Positions 56,301 to 62,120 of a stretch of DNA of 64,000 nucleotides are shown here, in pieces (positions within the stretch are counted from its first letter, which is position 1; every line of letters begins with the position of its first letter). The translations under genes and the position numbers were made by a program. Under the pieces are notes generated by a model, which was not told the origin of the DNA, did no database searches, and saw only the letters and a list, made by a program, of their open reading frames with translations. This DNA comes from Ixodes scapularis (Eukaryota; Arthropoda; Arachnida; Ixodida; Ixodidae): contig NW_024609846.1 in assembly GCF_016920785.2 (NCBI RefSeq), forward strand, positions 85,197,816 through 85,261,815. Reading direction: 5' to 3'.

Positions 56301-58643
56301 AAACCTGATCAAACGCCCACCCCCGAAAGTTCGCCCAATTCAGATTTTACCCGATCGTCTTTCCACCATGGCTGGGTGCTCATTCGAGATTTTACAGTAT
56401 GCTTCTTGACATTGCGCAAAACGACCCATTCTCCTAAACCAATCCCTGAAGCGCTTGCACTTATATGTAGATCATGCACTCTATTTAAATGTTCTATGTA
56501 TACCCTACTGGAAACACCAGTTCAAACTGGTACCAGTTTCAAACTGGGTTATTGCTCCAGTTTGACCAGTTTCATAATGGTTGAACTGGTCAGTTCGAAC
56601 TGGTCACACTGGTTGACTGGTCATGATGGTTGAACAGGTCATGGTGGTTGAACTGGTCACACTGGTTCAACAGACATATTTTCATTTGTTTACGCCACCA
56701 CTGCGCTTCGGAAATCTTTATTATACACAAATATAGACACAATATATACGCTTTCTACAAGCATCAGCTGAACATACATTAAGCGCATAGACACACACAG
56801 CCCATACGAACATCAATACAACGGCACACTAACCCTATCACTACTTCCCAGCTCTGCGTTTCCGTCTTTTATATTGGTCGTTCTGAACGTATGGAATTTC
56901 TCGGTGACCGCCTAAGCAATAAAAGTATTCCCAGCATGTTGATTTTTTTCAGCAATGTCATACCTCTGAGAATATTTTGAACGGCTCCGGGGATGAATCT
57001 CTTAGTAAAAAGTAAATGCTCGATCATGCCGTAATTATTTGAAAGCCAATAAGTCAAAGTGAGAGAGCTAGCCAATAAATAAAACGAGAAAGAGGGGTCA
57101 AACTGGTAACCAGTTGGACCAGGTAGGCCAATATGGTTACCAGTTGGACCAGTTCGGCCAGTCTGGTGACTAGTTCGGCGTCTGGTGACCAGTTCGGCCA
57201 ATCTGGTGACCAGTTCGGCCAGTATGATGACCAGTCGGGCCAATCTGGTGGCCAGTTAGGTGGCTATCTGGTGACCAGTTAGATCAATATGGTTACCAGT
57301 TAGGCCAGTCTGGCTACCAGTTGCACCAGTTTGATATCCTGTTAGGCCAGTCTGACCAGTCGAAATACCAGTTTGACCAGTCCAAATACCAGTCTGACCA
57401 GATAAATTTTCAGACTGGTCTTTCCAATAGGGATAGGCTGTTGGACAACACCTTCGGGGGTTGGAAATGGCCGCAGAAGTACGCAATCAGTTGGAAGACC
57501 ACCAAAGTTGCAACTAATATGATGCCAATGTAAGCTGCAGTGCATGGACAATTGCAAGCATGGCGCCCCGACTGGTGCCCATATGCGTGCAAGCACGTGC
57601 TGTGTGCGCGTGATCATAGCTTTGGCAGGCTTGAAACTGCACGGGCTTTCACGCACGAGAGGAGACATGGCGGCGGCCAGTCGCCTTGCTTGCAATTGTC
57701 AACAGCCCAAAAGACGCAGCACATTCAGCAGGCGCTCGTGGTCTTCCGCCGGGCTTCCGCTGCGTATGCGACCAAATATTATCACGGAGGCTACAGAAAA
57801 AAAGTATTTTAATTACAACTGAGGCCCCTCCTTCCCGGAACGTGACGTCATATACAGAAGTTTCGGAATCTCCGCCCTCGCGCGCCTTCAGTGCCCATCA
57901 AAGCTATTTACGCGCACTCTTGCTATTTTTAAAAAGGTCAGAAAAAGACGTCACGACTGGTGTCAGAGCGAGGGAATATACCTGGCAAACTTTTAATTGC
58001 ACGCGCTATCCACACGAGCGACACGCGCTTGGCGGCCGAAAGATCTGCGTGTGACGTAACGACTGGTCGGAGGGTTTTCGTGTCCTCCCGCGTTTAGCTA
58101 CATCTTCAGGAAAAACAAACGTGAAATTCAGATTTACAGGGTAAAAATACCCTAAGACTCACCTCAAACTTGTTTTTTTTTTTTTTTTTCAAGAATCTCT
58201 TTAACTTCCCTTTAAATTTTCTATATGTTATTTTATCAAATGTAACATGTTTAAAACGCCATCGTTCCTTCCTGCAACAACTAAATTTTCAAAGAACAAC
58301 TTCGCGCAGCATATAAACATTTTTCGTTTTTTTCTTGATGTTACAACGAATATACTTTCTTACCCACACCGGCTATACTTTTGAGCCTTTCAGCCGCAGA
58401 GCAGACCGCGTATGCTGCAACGGGTGAAGATGCCGTTCTCAACTGGTCCGTGCTCACCGATCACGTAGTCGTACTCGTCGCGCAGATTCACGGTGTTGTA
58501 GTCGCTCATCGACGGAGGATAGCAGAGGTTCATCCACGCCATCAGCTGCGCCAACAAGAACACTCCCCACTTTGGAATCAGGAAGGGGATCTCGATGTCA
58601 CCCAGCATGTCGGAACGAAATCCGCACCAATGCCACTCCTCGC
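19856..58643 (-). CDS. GMC oxidoreductase (glucose-dehydrogenase-like), complete spliced gene A
   Basis: FAD-dependent glucose-methanol-choline oxidoreductase; substrate unknown. Coding exons on the minus strand are 58608-58458, 56149-55947, 46155-45963, 34755-34624, 33811-33687, 31982-31812, 31292-31148, 29636-29473, 25097-24920, 24433-24214 and 20009-19856. Together they make 1836 nt, 611 residues plus TAG, the usual family length. Landmarks: hydrophobic N-terminal stretch (about residues 8-30), dinucleotide-binding VIVGGGPAGC (49-58) followed by LLLEAG, first GMC signature region GKVLGGCSVLNF, second signature region GAIGTAQLLMLSGIG, catalytic-type His541 (TTWHP) and Asn584 (TANLNAAT). The hydrophobic N-terminus suggests secretion or membrane attachment. 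Every junction keeps phase, but introns 3, 5 and 10 need GC donors. The first exon part before 58608 is 5' UTR. I saw no AATAAA on this strand within about 800 bases after the stop. Identity to any named enzyme is not claimed. Confidence 0.93.
20016..20110. repeat. GAGA/GGGA-rich purine tract beside the last splice acceptor
   Basis: On the minus strand this is the CTCTCT polypyrimidine stretch immediately upstream of the exon 12 acceptor, unusually long for a splice-site tract. Confidence 0.7.
20133..22047. mobile_element. 1.9-kb hAT-like non-autonomous element in intron 11
   Basis: Flanked by the 8-bp direct repeat CACTAGGG (20125-20132 and 22048-22055). Ends are CAGACGTGTACG and, in complement, CAGACAGGTACG. 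Subterminal sequence is packed with AGTTACTT/AAGTAATT words (20140-20300, 21500-22025). No transposase frame found. The empty site would lie inside another repeat that reads GGGGCGTCACTAGGGTCAG. Confidence 0.8.
22550..22708. repeat. About 159-bp MITE in intron 11
   Basis: GGGAGTTTTCGTAGAT at the left and ATCTACGAAAACTCC at the right. The interior is GC-rich and non-coding. Confidence 0.7.
22965..23350. repeat. Inverted-repeat element, AGCAATATT family, copy 1
   Basis: Arms with AAAAAGTC...ACAGCAATATT and its complement ATATTGCTCTAAAC...GACTGTTTAAAAA. A related copy is at 55450-55835. Confidence 0.55.
23867..24012. repeat. Small inverted-repeat element in intron 11
   Basis: TAGGGAGTTTTAG at the left and CTAAAACTCCCTTA at the right, enclosing a partly palindromic GC-rich centre (TGCGCGTGCGC / GCATGTGCGCA). 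Its terminal GGGAGTTTT is shared with the 22550 element. Confidence 0.55.
24214..24433 (-). CDS. Gene A exon 11, catalytic His
   Basis: Begins after CTCTGCAG. It encodes AKKAVEIMQT, then MATQYTCTTWHPCCTARMGD with His541 at the catalytic position, then HAVVDSRL. Family members usually read HPxGTCKMG here; this protein has CC and TAR instead. Donor CTCAG then GTGCGG, phase 2. Confidence 0.92.
24434..24919. other. Intron 10, no feature
   Basis: 486-base GC-AG intron. No repeat or coding segment recognised. Confidence 0.6.
24920..25097 (-). CDS. Gene A exon 10
   Basis: Begins after a C-tract and GCGAAAG. It encodes VYDAYYKPHRGKFGFQLAPV, then SRGYVRL and PLINPNYLSHPEEVEAAAFG. It ends TTCG followed by GCAAGT. 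Joined to exon 11 as GGC GCC AAG the frame stays open. Using the GT four bases further would frameshift, so this is a GC-AG intron. Confidence 0.9.
25323..26130 (+). pseudogene. BEL/Pao retrotransposon, RNase H-side fragment
   Basis: Frame resembles the BEL/Pao polyprotein between reverse transcriptase and integrase. HIFSDTSSKSVAAVAYL is the RNase H-like strand with Asp. PRLELCGAVLAVELAEL and HFYTDSKVILGYI follow, then TDTNPADLATRFVPA. A TAG at 25711-25713 interrupts the frame and the sequence continues in the same frame beyond it. After about 26000 the frame degrades (YHVAAFEEDSYLW is in another frame). Gag, protease and reverse transcriptase are absent, so it is 5'-truncated. It is a relic in intron 9, antisense to gene A. 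Confidence 0.8.
26131..28183. mobile_element. 2.05-kb giant palindromic (foldback) element
   Basis: Begins CTACAGGTTTTCCCGCTCAT and ends with its exact complement. Outer arms (about 26131-26560 and 27800-28183) contain repeated CAATTTAATCC / GGATTAAATTG words and remain alignable for about 430 bases. The inner 1.25 kb is an array of roughly 20-30 base units alternating GCTAAATCTAGCGGAAAATT and its complement. No coding sequence. The outermost TA on both sides could be a TA target duplication. It sits inside the BEL/Pao relic. Confidence 0.88.
26540..27800. repeat. TTTAGCGG short-palindrome array
   Basis: Dozens of diverged units GCTAAATTTAGCGGGGAAAA. Each unit is partly self-complementary, and the sense of the GGGG/CCCC spacer switches near the centre (about 27150). 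Confidence 0.85.
28184..29084 (+). pseudogene. BEL/Pao retrotransposon, integrase fragment
   Basis: One frame, broken by stops at about 28450 and 28863, shows SIRAVHIEVIESM, RSDCGTDFVGA (second Asp of the catalytic core), FTPPHSSHFGAAWERMMGIARRI, then INARSLIP and the C-terminal LKEGDIVLLRDKQVHRNEWPMG. The zinc-binding region and first catalytic part expected before 28190 are missing. Part was therefore lost, and the palindrome marks the breakpoint. Confidence 0.8.
29161..29330 (+). repeat. Putative polypurine tract and start of BEL/Pao 3' LTR
   Basis: GACGGGGAG followed by TGTGCTGTTACTGCGG is placed 75 bases after the integrase stop, as expected for a polypurine tract and LTR start. The right end and the 5' LTR are not identifiable. 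Confidence 0.45.
29473..29636 (-). CDS. Gene A exon 9
   Basis: Begins after TGACGCAG and encodes GPLAVPAGIEAVAFVST, the conserved GPLTxPxGxEGxAF stretch, then PDIEIVLLSI. Ends ACGAAGGAG before a consensus GTGAGT, phase 0. The following 4.4-kb intron contains the BEL/Pao remnant. Confidence 0.92.
29637..31147. other. Intron 8, no gene recognised
   Basis: A 209-codon minus-strand frame (31048-30419) has no motif and I regard it as chance or repeat-derived. A GGGCTCGAACC box-B-like word at 29990 hints at a tRNA-derived repeat but lacks a matching box A. Confidence 0.4.
31148..31292 (-). CDS. Gene A exon 8
   Basis: Begins after TGCCTCGTCAG with IPVVADLPVGEGLQDHFFVG, the conserved LPVGxxLQDH segment that follows signature 2. 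It ends GGCTCGAAAG before GTGTCG, a weaker GT donor, phase 1. Confidence 0.92.
31812..31982 (-). CDS. Gene A exon 7, second GMC signature
   Basis: Exactly 57 codons, phase 0 at both ends (GGACGCAG acceptor, GTGAGT donor). It encodes AYGVKFERGAEDRKV, REVIVSCGAIGTAQ and LLMLSGIGPAHHL. This is the second GMC signature. The usual Pro/Ser after the Thr is Ala. Confidence 0.93.
31983..33686. other. Intron 6 with an interspersed repeat
   Basis: 32345-32460 (GGAAAGCGAGCAAATCATGC, CGCACGAACGCTAAA, GGAAAGGTCTAT) is related to 53525-53615. The rest is AT-rich and unassigned. Confidence 0.5.
33687..33811 (-). CDS. Gene A exon 6
   Basis: Begins after GCTGCGCAG and supplies GFSRIQVNVKDGQ, then SSSKAFIQPIVGKRKNLHI and SMATR. 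These match the conserved RxSTxKAFL and NLHI region of the family. Donor AGG then GTAAGA. A second AG 16 nt further in (GATTCAG) is out of phase with exon 5 and is rejected. Confidence 0.9.
33812..34623. other. Intron 5 (GC-AG), no feature
   Basis: 812 bases. Contains an A run at 34364-34380 and nothing recognised. Confidence 0.5.
34624..34755 (-). CDS. Gene A exon 5
   Basis: Begins after TATGTGCAG. It encodes YHGHKGELPIGYP and ends in DYNGPTQTG, the family's conserved pre-insertion segment. The end is ACGG followed by GCAAGT, the textbook form of a GC donor. With exon 6 this regenerates TGFSRIQ in frame. The alternative GT, four bases later, shifts the frame. Confidence 0.9.
35000..35205. 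repeat. Small inverted-repeat element, copy 2
   Basis: GTCTGCTTCTCGCACAGGGG faces CCCCTGCGCAAGAAGCAGAC, with inner TTATTGGCTAATTGAA facing TTCAATCAAAGCCAAT and a central GGGTAGACCTCC hairpin. Related to 1062-1255. Confidence 0.7.
35860..35975. repeat. TGACGTCA/CGTCACGCGACACTG array
   Basis: Five or more GTGACGTCA-type words within about 100 bases, next to a GCTAATTTAGCGAGAAACC segment. The same pairing of words occurs at 47490-47700. Confidence 0.6.
36200..36429. repeat. 230-bp mariner-type MITE
   Basis: Ends CTGTAAACGAC and GTCGTTTACAG, flanked by TA on each side. The interior has CGCGAA/TTCGCG words on both arms. No coding capacity. Confidence 0.75.
36953..37738. repeat. Two tandem copies of a 391-bp unit
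   Basis: CGTCACATTCTTACCGAACA recurs at an offset of 391, and the two copies differ by only a few bases (for example one A/G, one T/C and one T in a run) up to CTATCTCAACCGCTA. This is a very recent duplication or possibly an assembly duplicate. Confidence 0.9.
37795..38025. repeat. About 26-bp minisatellite with ACATGTWC core
   Basis: The palindromic core ACATGT(A/T)C recurs about nine times (37798, 37826, 37852, 37928, 37957, 37981, 38007 and variants), so open frames are seen in several phases. Confidence 0.7.
38805..39200 (-). other. Possible two-exon coding remnant, unidentified
   Basis: A minus-strand frame of about 160 codons includes VYYRRGLEFVQIGLLTDRDV. A strong acceptor TTTTTTTTCAG at 38950 leads into ATCGNEPAGGVPAVVKKSC and a stop at 38802. 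The part before 39180 is only a poly-T run. It may be a transposon gene end. I do not recognise it. Confidence 0.25.
39296..39395. repeat. 100-bp inverted-repeat element
   Basis: ACATTCTACAACCCGAGACG at the left faces CGGTTTGTAGAATGT at the right, with GGAGGCT/AGCCTCC inside. Arms of about 30 bases. Confidence 0.8.
39396..40535. other. No gene recognised
   Basis: Contains a short perfect palindrome, CAATTCACGAGC/GCTCGTGAATTG, at 39535-39560 and otherwise unassigned sequence. Confidence 0.45.
40853..41398 (-). pseudogene. Penelope-like GIY-YIG endonuclease segment, truncated copy
   Basis: An open 181-codon frame covers the end of a Penelope-like protein: the linker after reverse transcriptase (VLPYIHNFSHRIKNIAARY), then the GIY-YIG-type nuclease core VVYKIPLSCGRSYVGQTGRC with NERLREHNHACG, a Cys/His cluster (HCSKCNC) and the tail EEIDLLNKIPN. 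It lacks the reverse transcriptase. It is nearly identical to the plus-strand copy, implying a recent insertion. It would not act alone. Confidence 0.85.
41378..42197 (+). pseudogene. Penelope-like element: reverse transcriptase end plus start of GIY-YIG
   Basis: Frame from about 41400 has FFQKNGVSKCFRYVEKFLV, FTFELPDKSSLQFLDIHMTF and SGCMWRAIQKSCHHKV, matching the fingers-to-thumb end of Penelope-type reverse transcriptases, then HNFSHRIKNIAARY and the GIY-YIG core. The N-terminal catalytic palm is missing. The frame is cut in NERLR by the Harbinger-like element and resumes at 44180. Confidence 0.82.
42198..44176. mobile_element. Harbinger-like non-autonomous element nested in the Penelope copy
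   Basis: GGGCCGGTTGCACCAACG and its complement form the ends. The 3-bp target duplication TAA (42195-42197 and 44177-44179) restores the interrupted nuclease frame when one copy is removed, so the junctions are certain. TAA-type duplications and these ends suit PIF/Harbinger elements. Inside, GAAAGATATAAAGCAAA to AAAAAAGTTACAG occurs twice (about 43160 and 43375). No transposase frame recognised. Confidence 0.85.
44180..44451 (+). pseudogene. Penelope-like GIY-YIG nuclease, C-terminal part of right copy
   Basis: Continues the frame broken at 42197: EHNHACGQLQAPGNLAAHC, SKCNCKALLDT, RTKREIIEAFHMASG and EEIDLLNKIPNLSG, ending at TAA 44449-44451. The 3' UTR runs to 44720. Confidence 0.85.
45963..46155 (-). 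CDS. Gene A exon 4, first GMC signature
   Basis: Begins after TTCATGCAG with VNPWPRGKVLGG and ends AATG before GTGGGT. It holds the GMC signature-1 region GKVLGGCSVLNFMMYVRGN. The position that is normally Gly, Ser or Thr after GG is Cys here. An alternative in-frame acceptor 30 nt upstream (AAAGCAG) would add ten residues that do not resemble the family, so the downstream site is preferred. Phase 0 in, phase 1 out. Confidence 0.92.
46320..47070. repeat. GTAATTAC/GTAACG-rich hAT-like ends
   Basis: Dense TAATTTGTTACTTTT and GTAACGCGTT words, ending in GTAACTCCTACAACACTTA, whose complement resembles the ends of other hAT-type elements. Boundaries unclear; probably two nested elements. Confidence 0.45.
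47445..47700. repeat. TGACGTCACGTGAC array with GCTAAATTTAGCGGG
   Basis: Repeated GACGTCACGTGAC-type palindromes alternate with TTTAGCGGGAAAATTGA. The TTTAGCGG word is shared with the giant palindrome and the TGACGTCA word with 35860-35975. Confidence 0.6.
48362..49957. mobile_element. 1.6-kb long-inverted-repeat element nested in the hAT
   Basis: GGGCCCGTTTGCTCGAAGCG and its complement bound the element. Arms of about 400 bases remain alignable (for example GACAATTATCGTGTTCATTT near 49637 and its complement near 48670). No clear target duplication: CCT at the left, TAA at the right. No coding sequence recognised. Confidence 0.75.
49958..50664. repeat. Two inverted 210-bp MITE copies around an AT microsatellite
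   Basis: 49958-50172 and 50455-50664 are about 90 percent identical by eye in opposite sense. Each copy is bounded by TAAAGCCCC and GGGGCTTTA. Between them lies (AT)n at about 50292-50344. Confidence 0.8.
50665..51950. other. Unidentified GC-rich, coding-like segment inside the hAT
   Basis: Long open frames on both strands (plus to 51324, plus 51161-51700, plus 51627-51917, minus 51261-50689), with Pro/Ser/Arg-rich products and no recognised domain. No single frame spans the segment. It could be a captured or processed gene fragment or a worn-out transposon gene. Confidence 0.35.
53400..53660. repeat. Interspersed repeat related to 32345-32460
   Basis: Starts with a GATGGCGGCGGCC word. GGTCTATAT...ATTCTA occurs at 53447 and again as GGTCTATATTGTATTCTA at 53603. 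The middle matches intron 6 sequence. Confidence 0.5.
54005..54137. repeat. Right end of a hAT-like element
   Basis: TAATTAATTACTTTTG and AAAAGTAGTTTGTCCAACTC, whose complement GAGTTGGACAAACTACTTTT is a common hAT-type terminus. No left partner found. Confidence 0.4.
54605..55200. repeat. Approximately 100-bp minisatellite
   Basis: Five to six diverged units with GTGGGACCCACGGGGGTTTT, ATGGGCAGCCCAACT and GCGTGCCCACGCTT, starting near 54710, 54812, 54903, 55009 and 55070. Open frames through it are by-products of the repeat. Confidence 0.8.
55450..55835. repeat. Inverted-repeat element, AGCAATATT family, copy 2
   Basis: TTTTTTTAAACAGCCTATTT and GGGACAAGCATTTCACAAAA at the left face the complement at the right (TTTTGTGACATGTTTGTCCC, AGGCTGTTTAAAAAG). 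Arms of about 90 bases end in AGCAATATTTA. Confidence 0.75.
55947..56149 (-). CDS. Gene A exon 3, FAD-binding Rossmann motif
   Basis: Begins after CAACGCAG. The split codon gives Val51, then GGGPAGCVLANRL, the GxGxxG dinucleotide-binding loop, and LLLEAG ending the second strand with the ribose-binding Glu. It continues to DWDYHTEPQ, typical of the family. The last codon is AAG, followed by GCGAGT. The nearest GT (4 nt downstream) would break the frame with the phase-0 acceptor of exon 4, so a GC donor is inferred. Confidence 0.92.
56505..57425. repeat. ACCAGT minisatellite in intron 2
   Basis: 56512-56675 has GGTTGAACTGGTCA-type units. 57090-57420 has units of about 15-17 bases such as GTGACCAGTTCGGCCAGTCT in the same family. 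The 56680-57085 gap is unrelated AT-rich sequence. Confidence 0.85.
58458..58643 (-). CDS. Gene A, first coding exon (numbered exon 2)
   Basis: Opens after TTTTTCAG at 58650-58644, carries 35 nt of 5' UTR, then ATG at 58608. It encodes residues 1-50 and ends GTGATCG before the donor GTGAGC. This start is chosen because the paralogue at 1853 starts at the same place relative to its donor (both 151 nt). Residues 8-30 are hydrophobic, so this is a signal anchor or signal peptide. The exon ends with EYDYVI, which runs into the FAD-binding loop of the next exon. The 3' splice site implies at least one further untranslated exon upstream. Confidence 0.92.
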
Positions 58644-59760
58644 CTGAAAAACGATCAAATGTAGCTGCACTTATCGCACAATCCTGGTTGAGTTTCATCG
58701 CACCTCATTAGTGCATAACTAGTCCGCACTAGAGGTCGTTAAACTTACAGGTTTTTTTTTTCTCGGTGCTAATTTGCATATTAAGATTTAAAAGAAGAAA
58801 AAAAAACACTCAAAAGTTTGCTGACTTGTCGGTAATATGCTTTCTGCAACCTTCCTTGGCATTTCCTTTTTCCCCAGAAAGGCGAGACAGATGCCCCTCC
58901 ACTGGGAGATTATAATTACCAATTTGAGCGGTGCCTTTCTGAGCGCTATTGGGCGCCCTTTCAAGAGCGCACGAGATCCGGCGGGGGAAAGGGAGTGCCT
59001 TGACGATGTCGGCTGGTCCGTCAGAGTGCACAACGGCGCCGAAAGTACGTGGTCACGTAGTTTGTTGCTGACGATGGCGCTGGCAAGTGGGCGTGCGCAG
59101 GTGTGCGGTGTGCGGCAAGACAGCAATAAAATATGGTTCTGCAAATAGCTTGTGCTTTTGACGGTGCGAATATTACTACGGCATAACATTCTCGTATGAC
59201 TAAAATAATTGCCATGATTATTGCTCCCAGCGAGATCGTTTATGGGCCGTGGCTAATCTCATGGTGCAATCGCTACTTTATATTTTCCTTTTCTGCTGCG
59301 TCCGTATACATAACTTGCACGTGACGCCATTCAAAGAGCGCTCCGATGACCACCAGAGAAGAGGGGAAGAGGGAGCTCCGCTCTTATCAGGATCCTCTTT
59401 CGTGCCTCCCGGGTGTGCGAAGACGTCGCTGTTCTTCTCCTAGAAGATTATCGGAGATTAACCCGTCACTCCCAATTCTTACAAAATCAGCTTCCCTCTC
59501 CTTTTCTTACATGGTGGTCAAAAGTATGCGATGTGACGTCACTGCAAACCATGTATAACCGCTATCGCATCGCGTTCACTGACGTCGAGTTGATAACCAT
59601 TTAAAAACATTGGTGTTCGTCTCCGAAGACCGCTTTTATGCGGATGCTTCCGATTGTTTTTTCGGCACACGCGCTGCGAAAAGCAATCTTGTCTGTCAAG
59701 AGAGTCACTCGATCGTGTTGTGTAGGCCTAAATTTGACTCAATAAACCGTCACGCTGTAA

Positions 59761-59800
<40 letters not shown>

Positions 59801-60185
59801 TAGATATAGATATAGTGAAAATGTGAAAAGTCGTACTTCCGTCAAGCAGTTGAGATCGGGAGTAAAAAGTTCCAGGTAACTCCGGCTGCAGGGAGAGAGC
59901 ACTTTGTTGAATCAAGGTTAGAAGACAAAAGCGACCACCCCATGTTGCCAGAACATTCCGCCTTTTTCCTGGGAACCTTTTTCCTTTTTTTTTAATAAAC
60001 TCAACCTGCCGCTACGTGAAGCTTTCACCAAGTACGACCGAAAAATAACATAAAACTTGTGGAAACTATAGGGGGCGATACATATAGAGGCAACACTACC
60101 TAGGGAGCACGGGGGCGGTACGCACACCGGCCAAGGACAGACGGTAAAGGGCAGCGGCGATGCCCCCCCGGGGAGAGAAGCGGGC
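58644..60185. other. Upstream flank or first intron of gene A
   Basis: No exon recognised. Contains an A run (58795) and a (TA)n microsatellite at 59763-59800 followed by GATA repeats. A stretch at 60110-60180 (GGCCAAGGACAGACGG, AAAGGGCAGCGGCGATGCC) recurs at 61900-61955. Confidence 0.5.
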
Positions 60186-60189
60186 TTAG

Positions 60190-60960
60190 TATGCGGCAAG
60201 ATGTTCTGAGATGTGCACGTAGTTGCTCAGTATGTCACCAAGCGAAACCACCGAGTTGGTCAGTCCCCAGGTCTCATACAAACGATCGAAAGTCAGAGCT
60301 CTTGGCAGATCCGTTGTTGCAATGTCATGGGCCCGTTCCAGCGCAATCCTCCCGGGAATCAGTACTTGTTCGTAGGAAGTGATCCTTTCACAAATGGGTT
60401 GAGCCGTTCCCTTTGCGCAAACTGAACTCGCAGAAAATATTGGACTGTTTGTTGCCAACATTTGCGCGCTTCGAAGCCCGACGAGTTTGATTTCCGACAA
60501 CGCTTCCTATTTTACTAGCAAAGTGATCATAGATGCGTTCGCGGTCCTGGGAATTGAACATAAGAGTACTTTAACATCGTATCAACCGCAGGCAAACATC
60601 ACTGAAAGGGTAAACAGGGATCGTAAAATGATTCTCGTTGCGCATACAGATCGCCACAAAGACTGGGGCGCGAAGCTCCAAGAAATGGCCTTCGCCACTC
60701 ACACCACGGTTAACCGGTCGACTGGCCTCAGTTCTGCCCAGCTAAAGGTTGGCAAAGAGCTTGCTTTCTTGCTTTGGAACGCTCGAATTCGCTCAGCAGA
60801 TCCCGCGTCGCAATGCCGCAGCTACGCGAAGTATGCAGACGACCTCCGCAAGCACTTCTCGGACAACCTCAGAGAAGCTAGGGTCAGTCCACAGGACCAA
60901 TTCATGTAACCGACCTAAAACAATTCCACAGCCAAGATTTCTCAAAGGATCTGACCGATG
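60190..60960 (+). pseudogene. Ty3/Gypsy-type retrotransposon integrase fragment
   Basis: Pieces in three frames correspond in order to a retroelement integrase. MRQDVLRCARSCSVCHQAKP is the end of the zinc-binding region (CxxC), followed by VMGPFQRNPPGNQYLFVGSD (first catalytic Asp region), ISDNASYFTSKVIIDAF (second Asp), and HKSTLTSYQPQANITERVNR with the Glu. Then AFATHTTVNRSTGLSSAQL leads to a stop at 60907-60909. Frameshifts near 60245 and 60430-60480 make it non-functional. Reverse transcriptase and gag are not in the window. Confidence 0.8.
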
Positions 60961-61130
60961 ACAGCAGGAGTCGGGTTCCTGATCCCCCCTCCCTGCCACC
61001 CCGGCGGTACAACCTGCGACGTCGGTTTATCTTCATGAAGCGACTGACCAAAACAATTGTTCTTCCCCCCTCAAATTTTAAATGTTCTTTCCCGTTCATT
61101 CCCCATCAATATGTTCTCCTTTTGAAAGGG

Positions 61131-62120
61131 GGGACGATTACATCTGAACACTTTTTTTTTTCTTTTCGGGGGCCCCGCGCGGCACACCTCATGTTGCGCT
61201 CATCGGACCGTTTTTATTTGTTTTTATTATTATGAAGATAAATAGAGGGTGGCGATCTCATCATCGCGTCCACCGATGCCATTGATCAGCCACTATGGCC
61301 GGGGGACCTAATCCAGGTAGCGACCACGGTCAATCAGACATTAAGGACAGGGACCGGGACTATTGACGAGAGCAGGGCAACGCAAACTTCCACATCTTCT
61401 GCCGCCGCTGCCGGCGACGGCCACAAGCCAGCGTGGCAACATGGATGGTGCTGACCGAAAGTGGGCCAGTCGCCTGGACAGAGGAAAATTGGGAATCCCT
61501 CGTGCGTTGGCTCCGGCCCAAAGTCTCCATCCTGTCTCCCAGTGGGCCCGGTGCCCGGGTAACGCCGACTAGGTTTGACCAGAAGGAAATTGGCAACTCC
61601 CTCGTCGGGGGAAGAGGCGGGGGTGATGTTTTTAGTTCTGTTTGCCCGATCCCCCAAAGGTCATCCTGGTGATTTCCCACACCGCCTGGTGATAGTTGCG
61701 AGATTACGGAGGGTAAGCAAATCGGCGAAGGAATGAAATCATACTTTTGGTTCTTAGTTCCTAGGCTAGGCGGCGCAAGCTACCGCCCGTTATAAAGGGC
61801 ACAGCCGTTAGCATCCATACACCCATCCATCCATCCAGCCACTGAGAATAGCGGGCATCACTGTGCCTAAGAGGCAACGCTGTGCCTTGGGAGCACGAAG
61901 GCGTTACCCCGGCCAAGGAAAGACGATAAAGGGCAGCGGCGATGCCCACCCAAGGGAAAGAGAAGCAGGGCCGGTAATAGAAGGTACACGATGCGCCGGT
62001 GTCGACCGATTGCCTTTATTATATACAAACTTTCTGTTCGCACGTTACTAATAAATGTAGTTTCCCGTTTTCTGAAATCCTGGCTCCGTGTTGTTCCTCT
62101 TGGTTGGGCACGCAGCAAGG
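61131..62120 (+). repeat. Possible 3' end or LTR of the Gypsy fragment
   Basis: GAAAGGGGGGACG at 61127 looks like a polypurine tract 220 bases after the integrase stop. AATAAATGTAG at 62049 could be its polyadenylation signal. The 61895-61960 stretch is a direct repeat of 60113-60180, before the integrase. No complete LTR pair can be drawn. Confidence 0.35.
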
